Source of the DNA: CAYOWQ01 sp964407695
GTDB taxonomy: Bacteria; Planctomycetota; Phycisphaerae; Phycisphaerales; SM1A02
Length of the DNA stretch: 64,000 bases
Reading direction: 5' to 3'
NCBI GenBank assembly: GCA_964407695.1
Contig: CAYOWQ010000001.1
Span: 186,001 to 250,000 of the forward strand
The notes below the pieces were generated by a model. The model did not search any database. It was not told the DNA's origin and worked only from the letters and a program-made list of their open reading frames with translations. Below are positions 9,189 to 17,496 of the stretch, piece by piece. Each line of letters starts with the position of its first letter. The stretch's first letter is position 1. Made by a program: the position numbers and the translations under genes.

Positions 9189-10100
9189 TCAGGCGTGCTC
9201 GAGAACCGCGCGAAGTCGTCCGCCTGTTGCGGCCAATCGACTCTCCGCGTCAACTCGATCCACGCCCAGCGTGATCATCACCAGCGTCGTCTTCACATCA
9301 TTTCCACCCAGACGGAGAGCGTCGGCGGCTGCCTCGCGGGAAAGATCGGGACACAGGGTCCGCACAATTCGGATGGCGCGGTCCATCAGCTTCTGATTTG
9401 TGGCCCGGAGGTCCACCATCAGGTTCCCATGAACTTTTCCCAGTTGTGAAAACATCACTGTCGTCAGGATGTTCAGCGCCAGCTTCGTGGCGCTTCCCGC
9501 TTTCAATCGAGTGGATCCCGTCAGAATCTCCGGACCCGTATTCAGAACGATCAGGTGGTCGCATCCCTTTGGCAAATCACGCGGCACACACGTCAGCAAA
9601 CCCGTCGCCGCCCCGCGCTCCTTTGCCAGTGTCAATCCTCCAAGCACATACGGCGTCGTTCCCCCGGCCGCGATTCCCAGTACCGAGTCCGATTCATTCA
9701 CTCTCAAACGCTCGAACTCGTCCCGGGCGCCCGATGGATCATCCTCCATCCCTTCACTCGATCGACGCAACGCCGCGTCTCCTCCCGCAATGATTCCGAT
9801 CACCTGCTCCGGACGACTCTGAAACGTCGGCGGACATTCACTTGCATCCAGTACCCCCAGCCGCCCGCTCGTCCCCGCGCCGATATAGATCAGTCGACCC
9901 CCTCGCCGAACTCGTGCGGTCACCACCTCAATCCAATTGACCAAGAACGACTGAGCCCCGGCGACCGCCTCGATCGCCGCGCGATGATCGGTCGTCATCA
10001 GCTGCACGGCCTCCGAGGTCGATAACTCATCAAACCCGTGGGATTGATCATGCCGCTGCTCGGTTCGAAGCTGTCCACGATCGGGAGGAAGGCCCTTCAT
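9189..10100 (-). CDS. murQ: N-acetylmuramic acid 6-phosphate etherase
   Basis: 303 residues, the usual length for MurQ. The enzyme cleaves the lactyl ether of MurNAc-6-phosphate to give GlcNAc-6-phosphate and D-lactate, in cytoplasmic recycling of peptidoglycan sugars. A SIS-type sugar-phosphate binding domain is evident, with the family signature IGAGTSGRLGVLDASECPPTF at residues about 73-93. The two catalytic glutamates of the family correspond to Glu88 (ASECPP) and Glu116 (SSEGMED). LKAGSATKLALNILTT near residue 215 is also typical. The start ATG 10100 has only a weak GGGTGA site upstream. No anmK or PTS gene is adjacent. Planctomycetes were long thought to lack peptidoglycan, so a clear murQ is consistent with the newer view that they recycle muropeptides. 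Confidence 0.95.
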   Translation of the reverse strand: MKGLPPDRGQLRTEQRHDQSHGFDELSTSEAVQLMTTDHRAAIEAVAGAQSFLVNWIEVVTARVRRGGRLIYIGAGTSGRLGVLDASECPPTFQSRPEQVIGIIAGGDAALRRSSEGMEDDPSGARDEFERLRVNESDSVLGIAAGGTTPYVLGGLTLAKERGAATGLLTCVPRDLPKGCDHLIVLNTGPEILTGSTRLKAGSATKLALNILTTVMFSQLGKVHGNLMVDLRATNQKLMDRAIRIVRTLCPDLSREAAADALRLGGNDVKTTLVMITLGVDRVDAESRLAATGGRLRAVLEHA

Positions 10101-10151
10101 TCACCCATCTTAACCAGAGAAAAATGAACTGGGATTCTTGGAACTTCCTCG

Positions 10152-10180
10152 TTGACCCGACCTTGCGGACACAAGAGAAT
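10152..10180 (+). promoter_or_regulatory. Candidate sigma-70 promoter for the 10244 gene
   Basis: TTGACC at 10152-10157 and GAGAAT at 10175-10180 are separated by 17 bases, lying about 65 bases upstream of ATG 10244. The match to consensus is moderate (5/6 and 4/6). It was read by eye only. The downstream ribosome binding site AAAGGAAG is convincing. Confidence 0.35.
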
Positions 10181-10243
10181 AAAGATCTGCGGGTGAGCCA
10201 GTCGGCCCGGCCGATGCCGCAAAACTGAGAAAGGAAGAAAGCC

Positions 10244-13200
10244 ATGAAGCGAAGTTTCATTCTGCTGGCCGGATTGCCGTGCACCCTCGCATCCGCCGCC
10301 TTGATCGATAGCAGCTATATCGGCCGCAGCGACGGCAACTGGGGTGTCTCCACGAATTGGAATCCCACCGGCGTTCCCGACAACGGGGGAAACACCTACC
10401 ACGCCATCATCGATCCGCGCGGCGCTGTCAACGTATTCCTCAACCTCTCTCTCGATGTCGATCGCATCACCATCGGCATCGACGACAGCCTCACCTTCCT
10501 CAACGATGTCGACCTGACACTCGTCTCGTCGCCGACAACCAACAACGGTCTCTTCTGGCTGAATGCTGGCGGCAACAGCACCGATCTCATCCTCAACACC
10601 CCGAACGTCCTCTTCACCGGCACCGGCGAACTTCGCCTCCAGGGTCCCAACGCCCGCATCTACGGCGTCGCCGCCACTCGCCGGCTCACCAACGACGTCG
10701 ATCACCTCATCACCGGCGGCGGCCAGATTGGTATCAACAGCGCCCTCAATCTGACCAACCTCGGCGAAATTCTCGGCAATCAGGCCACCACGCTGACCAT
10801 CGACCTCGTCGGCGGCACCGGTGTCAACTTCAACTCCGGGCTCATTCACGCCGCATCCGGTGGCAAGATCTCGATCGTCGACACCACCATCAATAACCAG
10901 GGCAACGGTCTCTTCCTCGCCGAAAACGCGAGCACCGTCGATATCTCGACCAGTCACATCCTTGACGGCGTCTTCGACACCGCCGGCTCCGGCGTGGTTC
11001 GGGTCACCGGCGGCTCGACCTTCACCGATCCGACCAACAATGGTCTCTTCGATGTCCTCAACGATGTCGATCCGGTCATCCAGGGAACCACCTTCACCAA
11101 TACCGACACCATTCGCATGTCCGCCGGCGGAAACCTCACCGATCTCCAACTCAACGCTCCCGACATCGCGTTCACCGGCGGCGGCACGCTCCGCATGATC
11201 GACAGCCCCAACAATCGCATCTACGGCATCAACGCAACCCGACGCCTGACCAACGCCGCCGATCACACCATCGCCGGATCCGGCCAGGTCGGCGTGAACG
11301 CCGCGATCTACCTCACCAACAACGGCCTCATCAAGGCCGATCAACCCACCGCCCTCACCATTGATCTCACCGGCTCCACCGGCAACAACTTCAACAACAA
11401 CCTCATCCTCGCCGAGAACGCCACGCTCAATCTCTCCGACACGCAGATTGACAATACCAACGGCGTCTTCCGCGCCGCCGCCGGCGGCCACTTTGACCTC
11501 TACGGCTCGACCGTTGCGGGAGGGCTCTTCGACAACGTCGGCGGGTTCATCCGCTGCGTCACCTCCAGCACTTTCATCAATCCCACATTCAATGGCGCGT
11601 TCCAGATCCTCAATGACGTCGACCCCGTCTTCCAGGGAACCGTCACCAACGCCGATGAAATCCAAATGCTCGCCGGCGGTAACAATACCGACGTCCAACT
11701 CAATACGCCCTTTGTAGTTTTCACCGGCGGCGGTGTCCTTTCGCTCAGCAATTCGCCGAACAATCGAATCTTCGGCATCAACGCCAACCGCGTGCTTTTC
11801 AATAAGGCCGACCACACCATTCGTGGCGCTGGGCAGATTGGTGTGAATAGCGCCACTGAACTTCTCAATCTTGGCCTCATCGAGGCAAACCTGCCAACGT
11901 CGTTGACGATCGACCTCGTCGGCGCCGTCAGCCAGAACGTGAACCAGGGTCTCATCCTCGCCAACGGCGCCACGCTCAACCTCTCGGGCACATCGCTCGA
12001 CAACTCGGCCGGCATCCTCCGCGCCATCAATGGCGGATTCTTCGATATCAGTGCCTCCACCGTGCAGGGCGGCCTCCTCGATTCCGACGGCGGACTCGTC
12101 CGCTGCACCGGCGCCAGCACCTTCATCGATCCGGTCTTCAACGGCGCGTTCCAGATCCTCAATGATGTCGATCCCGTCGTCCAGGGCGTCGTCACCAACG
12201 TCGACGAGATCCAGATGCTTGCCGGCGGCAACTCGACGGACCTTCTGCTCAATACCTCCGAGGTCACCTTCACCGGCGGCGGTATTCTGTCGTTGAGCAA
12301 TTCTCCCAACAACCGGATCTTCGGCATCAATGCCAACCGACGGCTCATCAATGAATCCGACCACACGATCCGTGGCGCCGGCCAGATCGGAGTGAACTCC
12401 GCTCTCTTCCTCACCAATCACGGCCTCATCGAGGCCAACCTGCCTACTTCCCTCACCATCGACCTCGTTGGCAACGTCAACTCGAACTTCAACGACGGCC
12501 TGCTCAACGCCGCCAACGCCACGCTCAACATCGTCGGAACGGAATTGACCAACACCGGCGGCATCATTCATGCCGACTCCGGCGGCCACGTCGATATCTC
12601 CTCCAGCCTCATCTTCAGCGGCATTCTCGATTCCACGGGCTCCGGCGCTGTCCGAATCACCGGTGGCTCCACCCTCCGCGATATCACCAACCAGGGTGTC
12701 CTCCAGATTCTCAACGATGTCGACCCCGTCCTCGAAGGCACCACGACGAATAATGGAGAAGTCCAGCAGAACGCGGGAGGAAACAGCACCGACATTCAGA
12801 TCAACTCCTCTCCCACCACCATCACCGGCAGCGGACAGTGGATCCTCAGCGACTCTCCAAACAACCGCATCTATGGAGTGAACGCCACTCGCCGCCTTAT
12901 CAATGGCCCCGAACACACCATCCGCGGCGCCGGCCAGCTCGGCGTCAACAGCGCCTTCAACCTCACCAATCAGGGCTCCATCATCGCCGACGCTTCGGTG
13001 GGAATGACCATCGACGTCACGACCGATTACACCAACGAGGGCCTCCTCCACCTCACCGCCGGCAATGTCGTGATCGCACCCGGCACCTTCACGACCTCAG
13101 GCTCCGTCGTCGTCGATGCCGGCCGCACCCTCACCCGAAACGGCGCCTACACCCAGACCGCCGGCTCCTCCATCATCAACGGCACCCTCACCGTCGATAG

Positions 13201-13768
13201 CGGCGGCTCCGTCAGCCTCTCCGGCGGCACCTTCGGCGGCAACGGCGTCGTCAACTCCAACGTCTCCAACAGCGGCGGCAACCTCGCCCCCGGCGCCTCC
13301 GCCGGCGATCTCAACATCAATGGCGCCTACAGCCAGGGCATGTCCGCTGAAATGTCCGTCGAAATCGGCGGCCCCAACCCCGGCGCCGATCACGATCAGC
13401 TCATCGTGTCCACCACCGCCACCCTCGCCGGTCAGCTCAACGTCGCCCGCATCAACGGCTTCGAACCCACCCCCGGCCAGGAATTCGTCATCCTCACCGC
13501 AGCCTCGCGCCTCGGAACCTTCGACACCGTCTTCTCCTGCGATCCCGTCGAAATCGTCTATACCGACACCACCGTCAAGGTCGTCTACGGCGACGTCACC
13601 GGCATCGTTGGCGATCTCACCGGCAACGGCTCGGTCGACGGCGCCGACCTCGGTCTCCTCCTCGCCTCGTGGGGACCCTGCATCGAAACCTGCTGCGATG
13701 CCGACCTCAACGAGGATGGCAACGTTGACGGAGCCGACCTCGGCCTCCTCCTCTCCAACTGGTCCTGA
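10244..13768 (+). CDS. Giant secreted repeat protein, five units of about 184 residues, dockerin tail
   Basis: 1174 residues with a signal peptide at 1-19 and an AAAGGAAG ribosome binding site. Each repeat starts with a NDVDPV motif and contains, in order, AGGNSTDLxLNT, a glycine-rich FTGGG turn, SPNNRIYGINATRRL, DHTIRGAGQIGVNSA and a LTIDLVG strand. Unit starts at DNA level are 10502, 11060, 11612, 12161 and 12713, giving spacings of 558, 552, 549 and 552 bases. The fifth unit is incomplete and runs into a Gly/Ser/Thr-rich beta region (about residues 930-1110) resembling autotransporter passenger ends, then a dockerin-like pair (NGSVDGADLGLLLASWG and NVDGADLGLLLSNWS). The regular spacing suggests a long beta-helix or filamentous surface protein. 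It is followed by a strong terminator. No enzymatic motif is visible. Confidence 0.9.
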   Translation: MKRSFILLAGLPCTLASAALIDSSYIGRSDGNWGVSTNWNPTGVPDNGGNTYHAIIDPRGAVNVFLNLSLDVDRITIGIDDSLTFLNDVDLTLVSSPTTNNGLFWLNAGGNSTDLILNTPNVLFTGTGELRLQGPNARIYGVAATRRLTNDVDHLITGGGQIGINSALNLTNLGEILGNQATTLTIDLVGGTGVNFNSGLIHAASGGKISIVDTTINNQGNGLFLAENASTVDISTSHILDGVFDTAGSGVVRVTGGSTFTDPTNNGLFDVLNDVDPVIQGTTFTNTDTIRMSAGGNLTDLQLNAPDIAFTGGGTLRMIDSPNNRIYGINATRRLTNAADHTIAGSGQVGVNAAIYLTNNGLIKADQPTALTIDLTGSTGNNFNNNLILAENATLNLSDTQIDNTNGVFRAAAGGHFDLYGSTVAGGLFDNVGGFIRCVTSSTFINPTFNGAFQILNDVDPVFQGTVTNADEIQMLAGGNNTDVQLNTPFVVFTGGGVLSLSNSPNNRIFGINANRVLFNKADHTIRGAGQIGVNSATELLNLGLIEANLPTSLTIDLVGAVSQNVNQGLILANGATLNLSGTSLDNSAGILRAINGGFFDISASTVQGGLLDSDGGLVRCTGASTFIDPVFNGAFQILNDVDPVVQGVVTNVDEIQMLAGGNSTDLLLNTSEVTFTGGGILSLSNSPNNRIFGINANRRLINESDHTIRGAGQIGVNSALFLTNHGLIEANLPTSLTIDLVGNVNSNFNDGLLNAANATLNIVGTELTNTGGIIHADSGGHVDISSSLIFSGILDSTGSGAVRITGGSTLRDITNQGVLQILNDVDPVLEGTTTNNGEVQQNAGGNSTDIQINSSPTTITGSGQWILSDSPNNRIYGVNATRRLINGPEHTIRGAGQLGVNSAFNLTNQGSIIADASVGMTIDVTTDYTNEGLLHLTAGNVVIAPGTFTTSGSVVVDAGRTLTRNGAYTQTAGSSIINGTLTVDSGGSVSLSGGTFGGNGVVNSNVSNSGGNLAPGASAGDLNINGAYSQGMSAEMSVEIGGPNPGADHDQLIVSTTATLAGQLNVARINGFEPTPGQEFVILTAASRLGTFDTVFSCDPVEIVYTDTTVKVVYGDVTGIVGDLTGNGSVDGADLGLLLASWGPCIETCCDADLNEDGNVDGADLGLLLSNWS

Positions 13769-13797
13769 TTCCCGAAACCAGAGTCTTCAGCTTTCCC

Positions 13798-13835
13798 GCC
13801 GCCCGCTGAGCTCCTCAGCGGGCGGCTTTCCTTTT
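13798..13835 (+). terminator. Intrinsic terminator after the giant repeat gene
   Basis: A perfect 12-base-pair stem (13798-13809 with 13815-13826), a five-base loop, and the T-rich run TTTCCTTTT form a textbook Rho-independent terminator. The hairpin also contains the stop codon of the convergent alkD-like gene (13815-13817), so it may act in both directions. Confidence 0.9.
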
Positions 13836-14666
13836 GCCCTTCATCGCGGCCACTACCTTCGGGCTCGTCAACTCCCGCAGCGCATCCTTCCCCACCCAGC
13901 GGCAGCTCGCCCGTTCATCCGTCGCCAATCGCCTCGCCACGTCAACCGCCGCCTCATGCAGCGATGCGCTCCGCCGACCGATCCCTCGCAGCGCCCAGTT
14001 CACACCCTTCTTTACAAAGTTCCGCTCATCGCTCGCCGCCCTTTCCACCAATCCAAGAGCCTTGTGAAACGGCTCATCCGGCGAGGTCTTGTCGTGCAGC
14101 GCCAACGACGCCAGCAGCGCAAACGCAGCCCGCTTCACGAACTCTTCCTTCGACTTCGCCCACTTCTCCACGCGGCCCCAGGCCAGCGGCGTTTTGTCAA
14201 AAAGGTGAAAACACGCCGTGTCACACACCGCCCAGTTATCGAATTCCGCACACCACGCATCCATCCTTTTCGCCGTCAACATGGACACATGCTCCACATA
14301 CACCGCCAGCATCCGACCCTCATACTGACCCGTCCTCCACAGCCGCTCGGCCAGTTCGTGTCGCCATGCCGCATCCTCCGCCTCAGTTCCCTTTTTCCCG
14401 CCCCCCGGCCCCGCGCGATGCAGCCCCTTCGCCAGCTTCTGAATCTGCCCCATCGGCGTCCCGTACGCCGTCTCCGCCGTGACCCCGGTGACCCCGAATC
14501 GCTCTCCCATCCTCGCCTTCATCGGCTTCGACCCGAGCTTTTTCAGTTGACCAAGCAGCTGATCGACACTCGGCGTCTCGCCGCCGGCGCCCGCCTTCGC
14601 CCCCGACCGCCGCCCTGCGTTCCTACTCACCATCCTCTTCTTCGCCAAATCGGGTCCCTTCAGCAT
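13815..14666 (-). CDS. AlkD-like DNA alkylation repair protein
   Basis: 283 residues from the upstream ATG at 14666; an in-frame ATG at 14633 would remove 11 residues, and neither has a clear ribosome binding site. The protein resembles the AlkC/AlkD family of HEAT-repeat DNA glycosylases, which excise N3- and N7-alkylated purines without base flipping. Supporting motifs are ERFGVTG near residue 55, FDNWAVCDTACF near 140, RVEKWAKSKEEFVKRAAFALL near 165, and NFVKKGVNWALRGIG near 220. In the family these Trp/Asp positions line the DNA groove. The N-terminal 45 or so residues are basic and longer than in typical AlkD. It stands alone, convergent with the giant repeat gene. Exact substrate range cannot be judged. 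Confidence 0.82.
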   Translation of the reverse strand: MLKGPDLAKKRMVSRNAGRRSGAKAGAGGETPSVDQLLGQLKKLGSKPMKARMGERFGVTGVTAETAYGTPMGQIQKLAKGLHRAGPGGGKKGTEAEDAAWRHELAERLWRTGQYEGRMLAVYVEHVSMLTAKRMDAWCAEFDNWAVCDTACFHLFDKTPLAWGRVEKWAKSKEEFVKRAAFALLASLALHDKTSPDEPFHKALGLVERAASDERNFVKKGVNWALRGIGRRSASLHEAAVDVARRLATDERASCRWVGKDALRELTSPKVVAAMKGKRKAAR

Positions 14667-14690
14667 CTACTTCTAAAACGACCAGTTCGC

Positions 14691-14779
14691 CAGCCTCGTA
14701 GGTCCGCAGTGCGGATCGCTTGTCTGGACGCCGAACCATACCAACAGCCTCGTGGGGTCCGCACTGCGGACCGCTTGTC
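14691..14779 (-). repeat. Pair of direct repeats each carrying a GGTCCGCA/TGCGGACC palindrome
   Basis: Two copies, 14691-14724 and 14745-14779, share CAGCCTCGT followed by a near-perfect palindrome and CGCTTGTC. The second copy is a perfect inverted repeat with eight-base arms around one base. Related palindromes occur at 22198-22213 and 36047-36063. This looks like a small extragenic palindrome family. Strand is arbitrary. Confidence 0.6.
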
Positions 14780-14884
14780 GATGTCGTCATCGCCATCCCC
14801 GATTCTGCCCAATAGACCAAATAAAATACGAATAAACTTGAATATCATGGTTGACAAGACTGATAAACAGATAACAATGTCACC

Positions 14885-15328
14885 ATGACACCAATCACAA
14901 GCCAACCAAATCCGGCCGCCTTCGCCATCGATTTCCTCAAAAACCTCGTCGCCGACCCCGAAGCACCCATCGCCCAGCGCCGACTCGCGGCCGTCGCCAT
15001 CCTCCAACAGACCAACCCGAAATCACTCCACGCTCCGCCAAAACCGCAATCTCCCGCAGGCTCGAAGCCATCAACCGTTCCGACGTACCTGACACCCGTC
15101 CACCCTGAAGCAAATCCCTCAGGCCTGCTCAACTGTCCCGCGCGACTATCGCCGCTCTCCGGCTTGTGCAACGGCGCCGGCGCGCTCCTCGATGCGACCA
15201 CCCTTACCCAGCTTTCCTCGCCCCGCACAGAATCTCGCGCTGATCGTCGCCGTCAACGGCGCCGAAACCATCAGTTGGCGGCCGGGATTCACTCCGGCAC
15301 GGCCCATTCCTGTTGCCACGATCTCTGA
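14885..15328 (+). CDS. Hypothetical small protein, possibly degenerate
   Basis: 147 residues. The first 45 (AAFAIDFLKNLVADPEAP region, then Ala/Arg-rich helix) look like a genuine folded, helical N-terminus with codon use like real genes here. After about residue 60 the sequence becomes Pro/Ser-rich and then Arg-rich (RADRRRQRRR), without recognisable structure. No ribosome binding site precedes ATG 14885, although an AT-rich stretch upstream (about 14820-14880) could hold a promoter. I do not recognise the family. The 15190-15385 stretch is open on both strands, so the 3' part may be non-coding. The 14667-15407 interval otherwise holds only the palindromic repeats. Confidence 0.35.
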   Translation: MTPITSQPNPAAFAIDFLKNLVADPEAPIAQRRLAAVAILQQTNPKSLHAPPKPQSPAGSKPSTVPTYLTPVHPEANPSGLLNCPARLSPLSGLCNGAGALLDATTLTQLSSPRTESRADRRRQRRRNHQLAAGIHSGTAHSCCHDL

Positions 15329-15407
15329 AAATTCCAGATTTATCGTATCCCCGGGATGCCCATTGTTGTACAAACGCATGTAACCACTCTCTTTAAGGAG
15401 ATCGCCG

Positions 15408-17477
15408 ATGCCCTTTGTCGCAACAAGCTTGGCCATCGCGCTCTTGACGCCCGCGTCACCGTTCCAATTCCCCATTCGTGCACTTGTCGACGCCGCACAG
15501 AATGGCCGCCACCGCCAGCGCCACATCATTCGCGGCGATTTCGATTCATCCCCCGGCCGCCTCTCTCACAATGTGGCTGGTCTTCCCGAACAGATGATTC
15601 CCCAACCGGCTCTCGCCGGCTTTGCCTGCTGCACGCCCGATGGCTGTGTCATGGTCAGCTCCGAAATGGAATGCAACGCTCTCGGCGGCGTCTCCTTCCC
15701 GAATCAGACGTGCGATGGCAACTGGTGCTCCCCTGGTGCCTGCTGCTCCGAAGATAGCTGCGTCTTCGCCGATGCATGGAACTGTGTCATCAATGGCCGC
15801 GACTACATCGGCCCCGGCATTTCCTGCTTCGATGATCCTTGCAATCAGGTCGTCGGCGCCTGCTGCAGCGGCGGCGATTGCACGATCGTCTCGCAGGACG
15901 ACTGCAATGCCATCGGCGGCACCTGGCTTGGCGCTGGATCCGGTGCGCTTTGCGGCAACGGCGCTTGCGAGCTCGGCTCATGCTGCTTTGAAACAGGCTG
16001 CACCGATTCCGCCAAGTTTGAATGCGATGCCCTTGGAGGCGACTTTGCCCCCGGCATCTCCTGCCTCGATGGTGGTTGCTCCGATGCCGGCGCCTGCCCC
16101 GATGGAACGCTCTGGGGACAGTCACCGGACCCGCCGTTTGCCTTCACCGCCGGCACCAGTGAATTGGGAACTCTGTTCAAGCGATACGAGAATTTCTCCG
16201 GCGTTGCCGGGGCGATCCAGGAGGTGCACTGGTGGGGCGTCGATCTCGACAGCCTCGATAACAACCAGTGGGCCGAATGCGACGAATTCGATCCCACCTT
16301 CATCATCGCCTTTCACCAGGATGCCGGCGGCGTGCCCGGTGCGGAAGTCGCCACATTCACTCTTCTCGCCGATCGAATTCCCACCGGCGAGTTCTACCTC
16401 GGCACCGAACTCTTCGAATATCACGTCGTTCTTCCCCAGCCTGTCGTGCTGACCAAGGGCTGGATCTCCATCCTCGGCGCCGGCGATCCCGAATGCTGGT
16501 TCCTCTGGATGTCCTCCGGCCTTGGCGGATCATGGTGCGATCTCTGCCTGCCCTCACAACAGGATCTTGACTATGCCGTGTGCCTCCTCGGCACCCAGGG
16601 CGATGTCGTCGGCTCCTGCTGCGATGATCTCACCGGCAATTGTTCCGACGGGGTCAACATCGCCGATTGCCTCGGTCCCTTCCAGCGATTCAGCGCCGAC
16701 ACGACCTGTGCCGATCTCGAGCCGACCTGCGGCGTCATTCTCGGCGCCTGCTGCATGGGAGATTCATGCGTCGAGTCCACCGAAGAAGACTGCGCCTTCA
16801 TCGGTGGCGATTGGCTCGGCCCATACACCATCTGCTCGTCCTGCCCGTGCGTCGTTTCCTGTCCCGAAGGTGCCATCGACGAGGGAGAACCAATCTGCTT
16901 CGACGGCTATGTCGATACCTACAACGCCGGATGCTTCGATGAAGATCTCTCCGTCACCCACGTTCCGCTTAACTCCGTCATCTGCGGCCATTCCGGCGTG
17001 TACCTCCTCGCCGGAGAAACTGTTGCCGATTTCGACTGGTATCAGGTTGACGTTGAAGCTGAAGGAGTCATGCAGATCAACATCAAGGCCGAGTTTCGCC
17101 CGCACGTGCTGGTCGCCCTGGCCGACGGCGGTTGCCCGGCGTTCTCGCTGGTGAATGCCATCGCCCTTGAATGCGACGATCTGAACGTCGAGTTGTTTGT
17201 GCTTCCCGCATCGTATTGGGTCATCGTGCTCCCATTCGGCGCGACTGACTCGGCCGTGTGCGGCGCGTCATACGTCCTCGAAATCAACGGACCCACATTG
17301 CCCTGCCTGCCGGATCTCAATGGTGATGGAGTGGTCAATGGAGCCGACCTTGGCCTGCTCCTCTCCGCATGGGGCAACTGCACCATCGGATTCCCATGCC
17401 CGGCCGATCTTGATGGCGATGGTCTTGTCGGCGGCGCTGACCTCGGCCTCCTGCTCGCCGCGTGGGGTGGCTGCTGA
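15408..17477 (+). CDS. Secreted Cys-rich repeat protein with dockerin-like tail
   Basis: 689 residues. The start is fixed by the strong AAGGAG site seven bases before ATG 15408; the first 25 residues look like an export signal. Six Cys-rich repeats follow the pattern G-[AS]-C-C-x(2-5)-C-x(6-9)-C-x(9-14)-C-x(2-4)-C. They begin near residues 72, 110, 150, 190, 401 and 445, with for example GACCSGGDCTIVSQDDCNAI. Between repeats 4 and 5 lies a beta-rich domain of about 170 residues, and after repeat 6 a domain of about 150 residues resembling bacterial pre-peptidase C-terminal folds. The protein ends in two dockerin-like motifs (NGDGVVNGADLGLLLSAWG and DGDGLVGGADLGLLLAAWG). The even cysteines suggest disulfide-stabilised extracellular modules. 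Confidence 0.85.
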   Translation: MPFVATSLAIALLTPASPFQFPIRALVDAAQNGRHRQRHIIRGDFDSSPGRLSHNVAGLPEQMIPQPALAGFACCTPDGCVMVSSEMECNALGGVSFPNQTCDGNWCSPGACCSEDSCVFADAWNCVINGRDYIGPGISCFDDPCNQVVGACCSGGDCTIVSQDDCNAIGGTWLGAGSGALCGNGACELGSCCFETGCTDSAKFECDALGGDFAPGISCLDGGCSDAGACPDGTLWGQSPDPPFAFTAGTSELGTLFKRYENFSGVAGAIQEVHWWGVDLDSLDNNQWAECDEFDPTFIIAFHQDAGGVPGAEVATFTLLADRIPTGEFYLGTELFEYHVVLPQPVVLTKGWISILGAGDPECWFLWMSSGLGGSWCDLCLPSQQDLDYAVCLLGTQGDVVGSCCDDLTGNCSDGVNIADCLGPFQRFSADTTCADLEPTCGVILGACCMGDSCVESTEEDCAFIGGDWLGPYTICSSCPCVVSCPEGAIDEGEPICFDGYVDTYNAGCFDEDLSVTHVPLNSVICGHSGVYLLAGETVADFDWYQVDVEAEGVMQINIKAEFRPHVLVALADGGCPAFSLVNAIALECDDLNVELFVLPASYWVIVLPFGATDSAVCGASYVLEINGPTLPCLPDLNGDGVVNGADLGLLLSAWGNCTIGFPCPADLDGDGLVGGADLGLLLAAWGGC

Positions 17478-17496
17478 TCCACCGCAACGCTCGCGA

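Noticed and set aside
10502..13000. CRISPR-like regular spacing
   Set aside because: The period is about 550 bases and coding in one frame, without short identical repeats and unique spacers.
10097..13051. A 984-codon open frame on the minus strand opposite the giant repeat gene, rich in Asp/Gly/Val
   Set aside because: It is the antisense of a highly repetitive, GC-rich gene. It has no signal, domain or ribosome binding site, and its composition simply mirrors the plus-strand codons.
15146..15529. Minus-strand frame of 127 codons containing YNNGHPGDTINLEFSEIVATG
   Set aside because: It overlaps the well-supported start of the Cys-rich gene (AAGGAG plus ATG 15408) and begins with a low-complexity Trp/Arg run; no support for export or a family.
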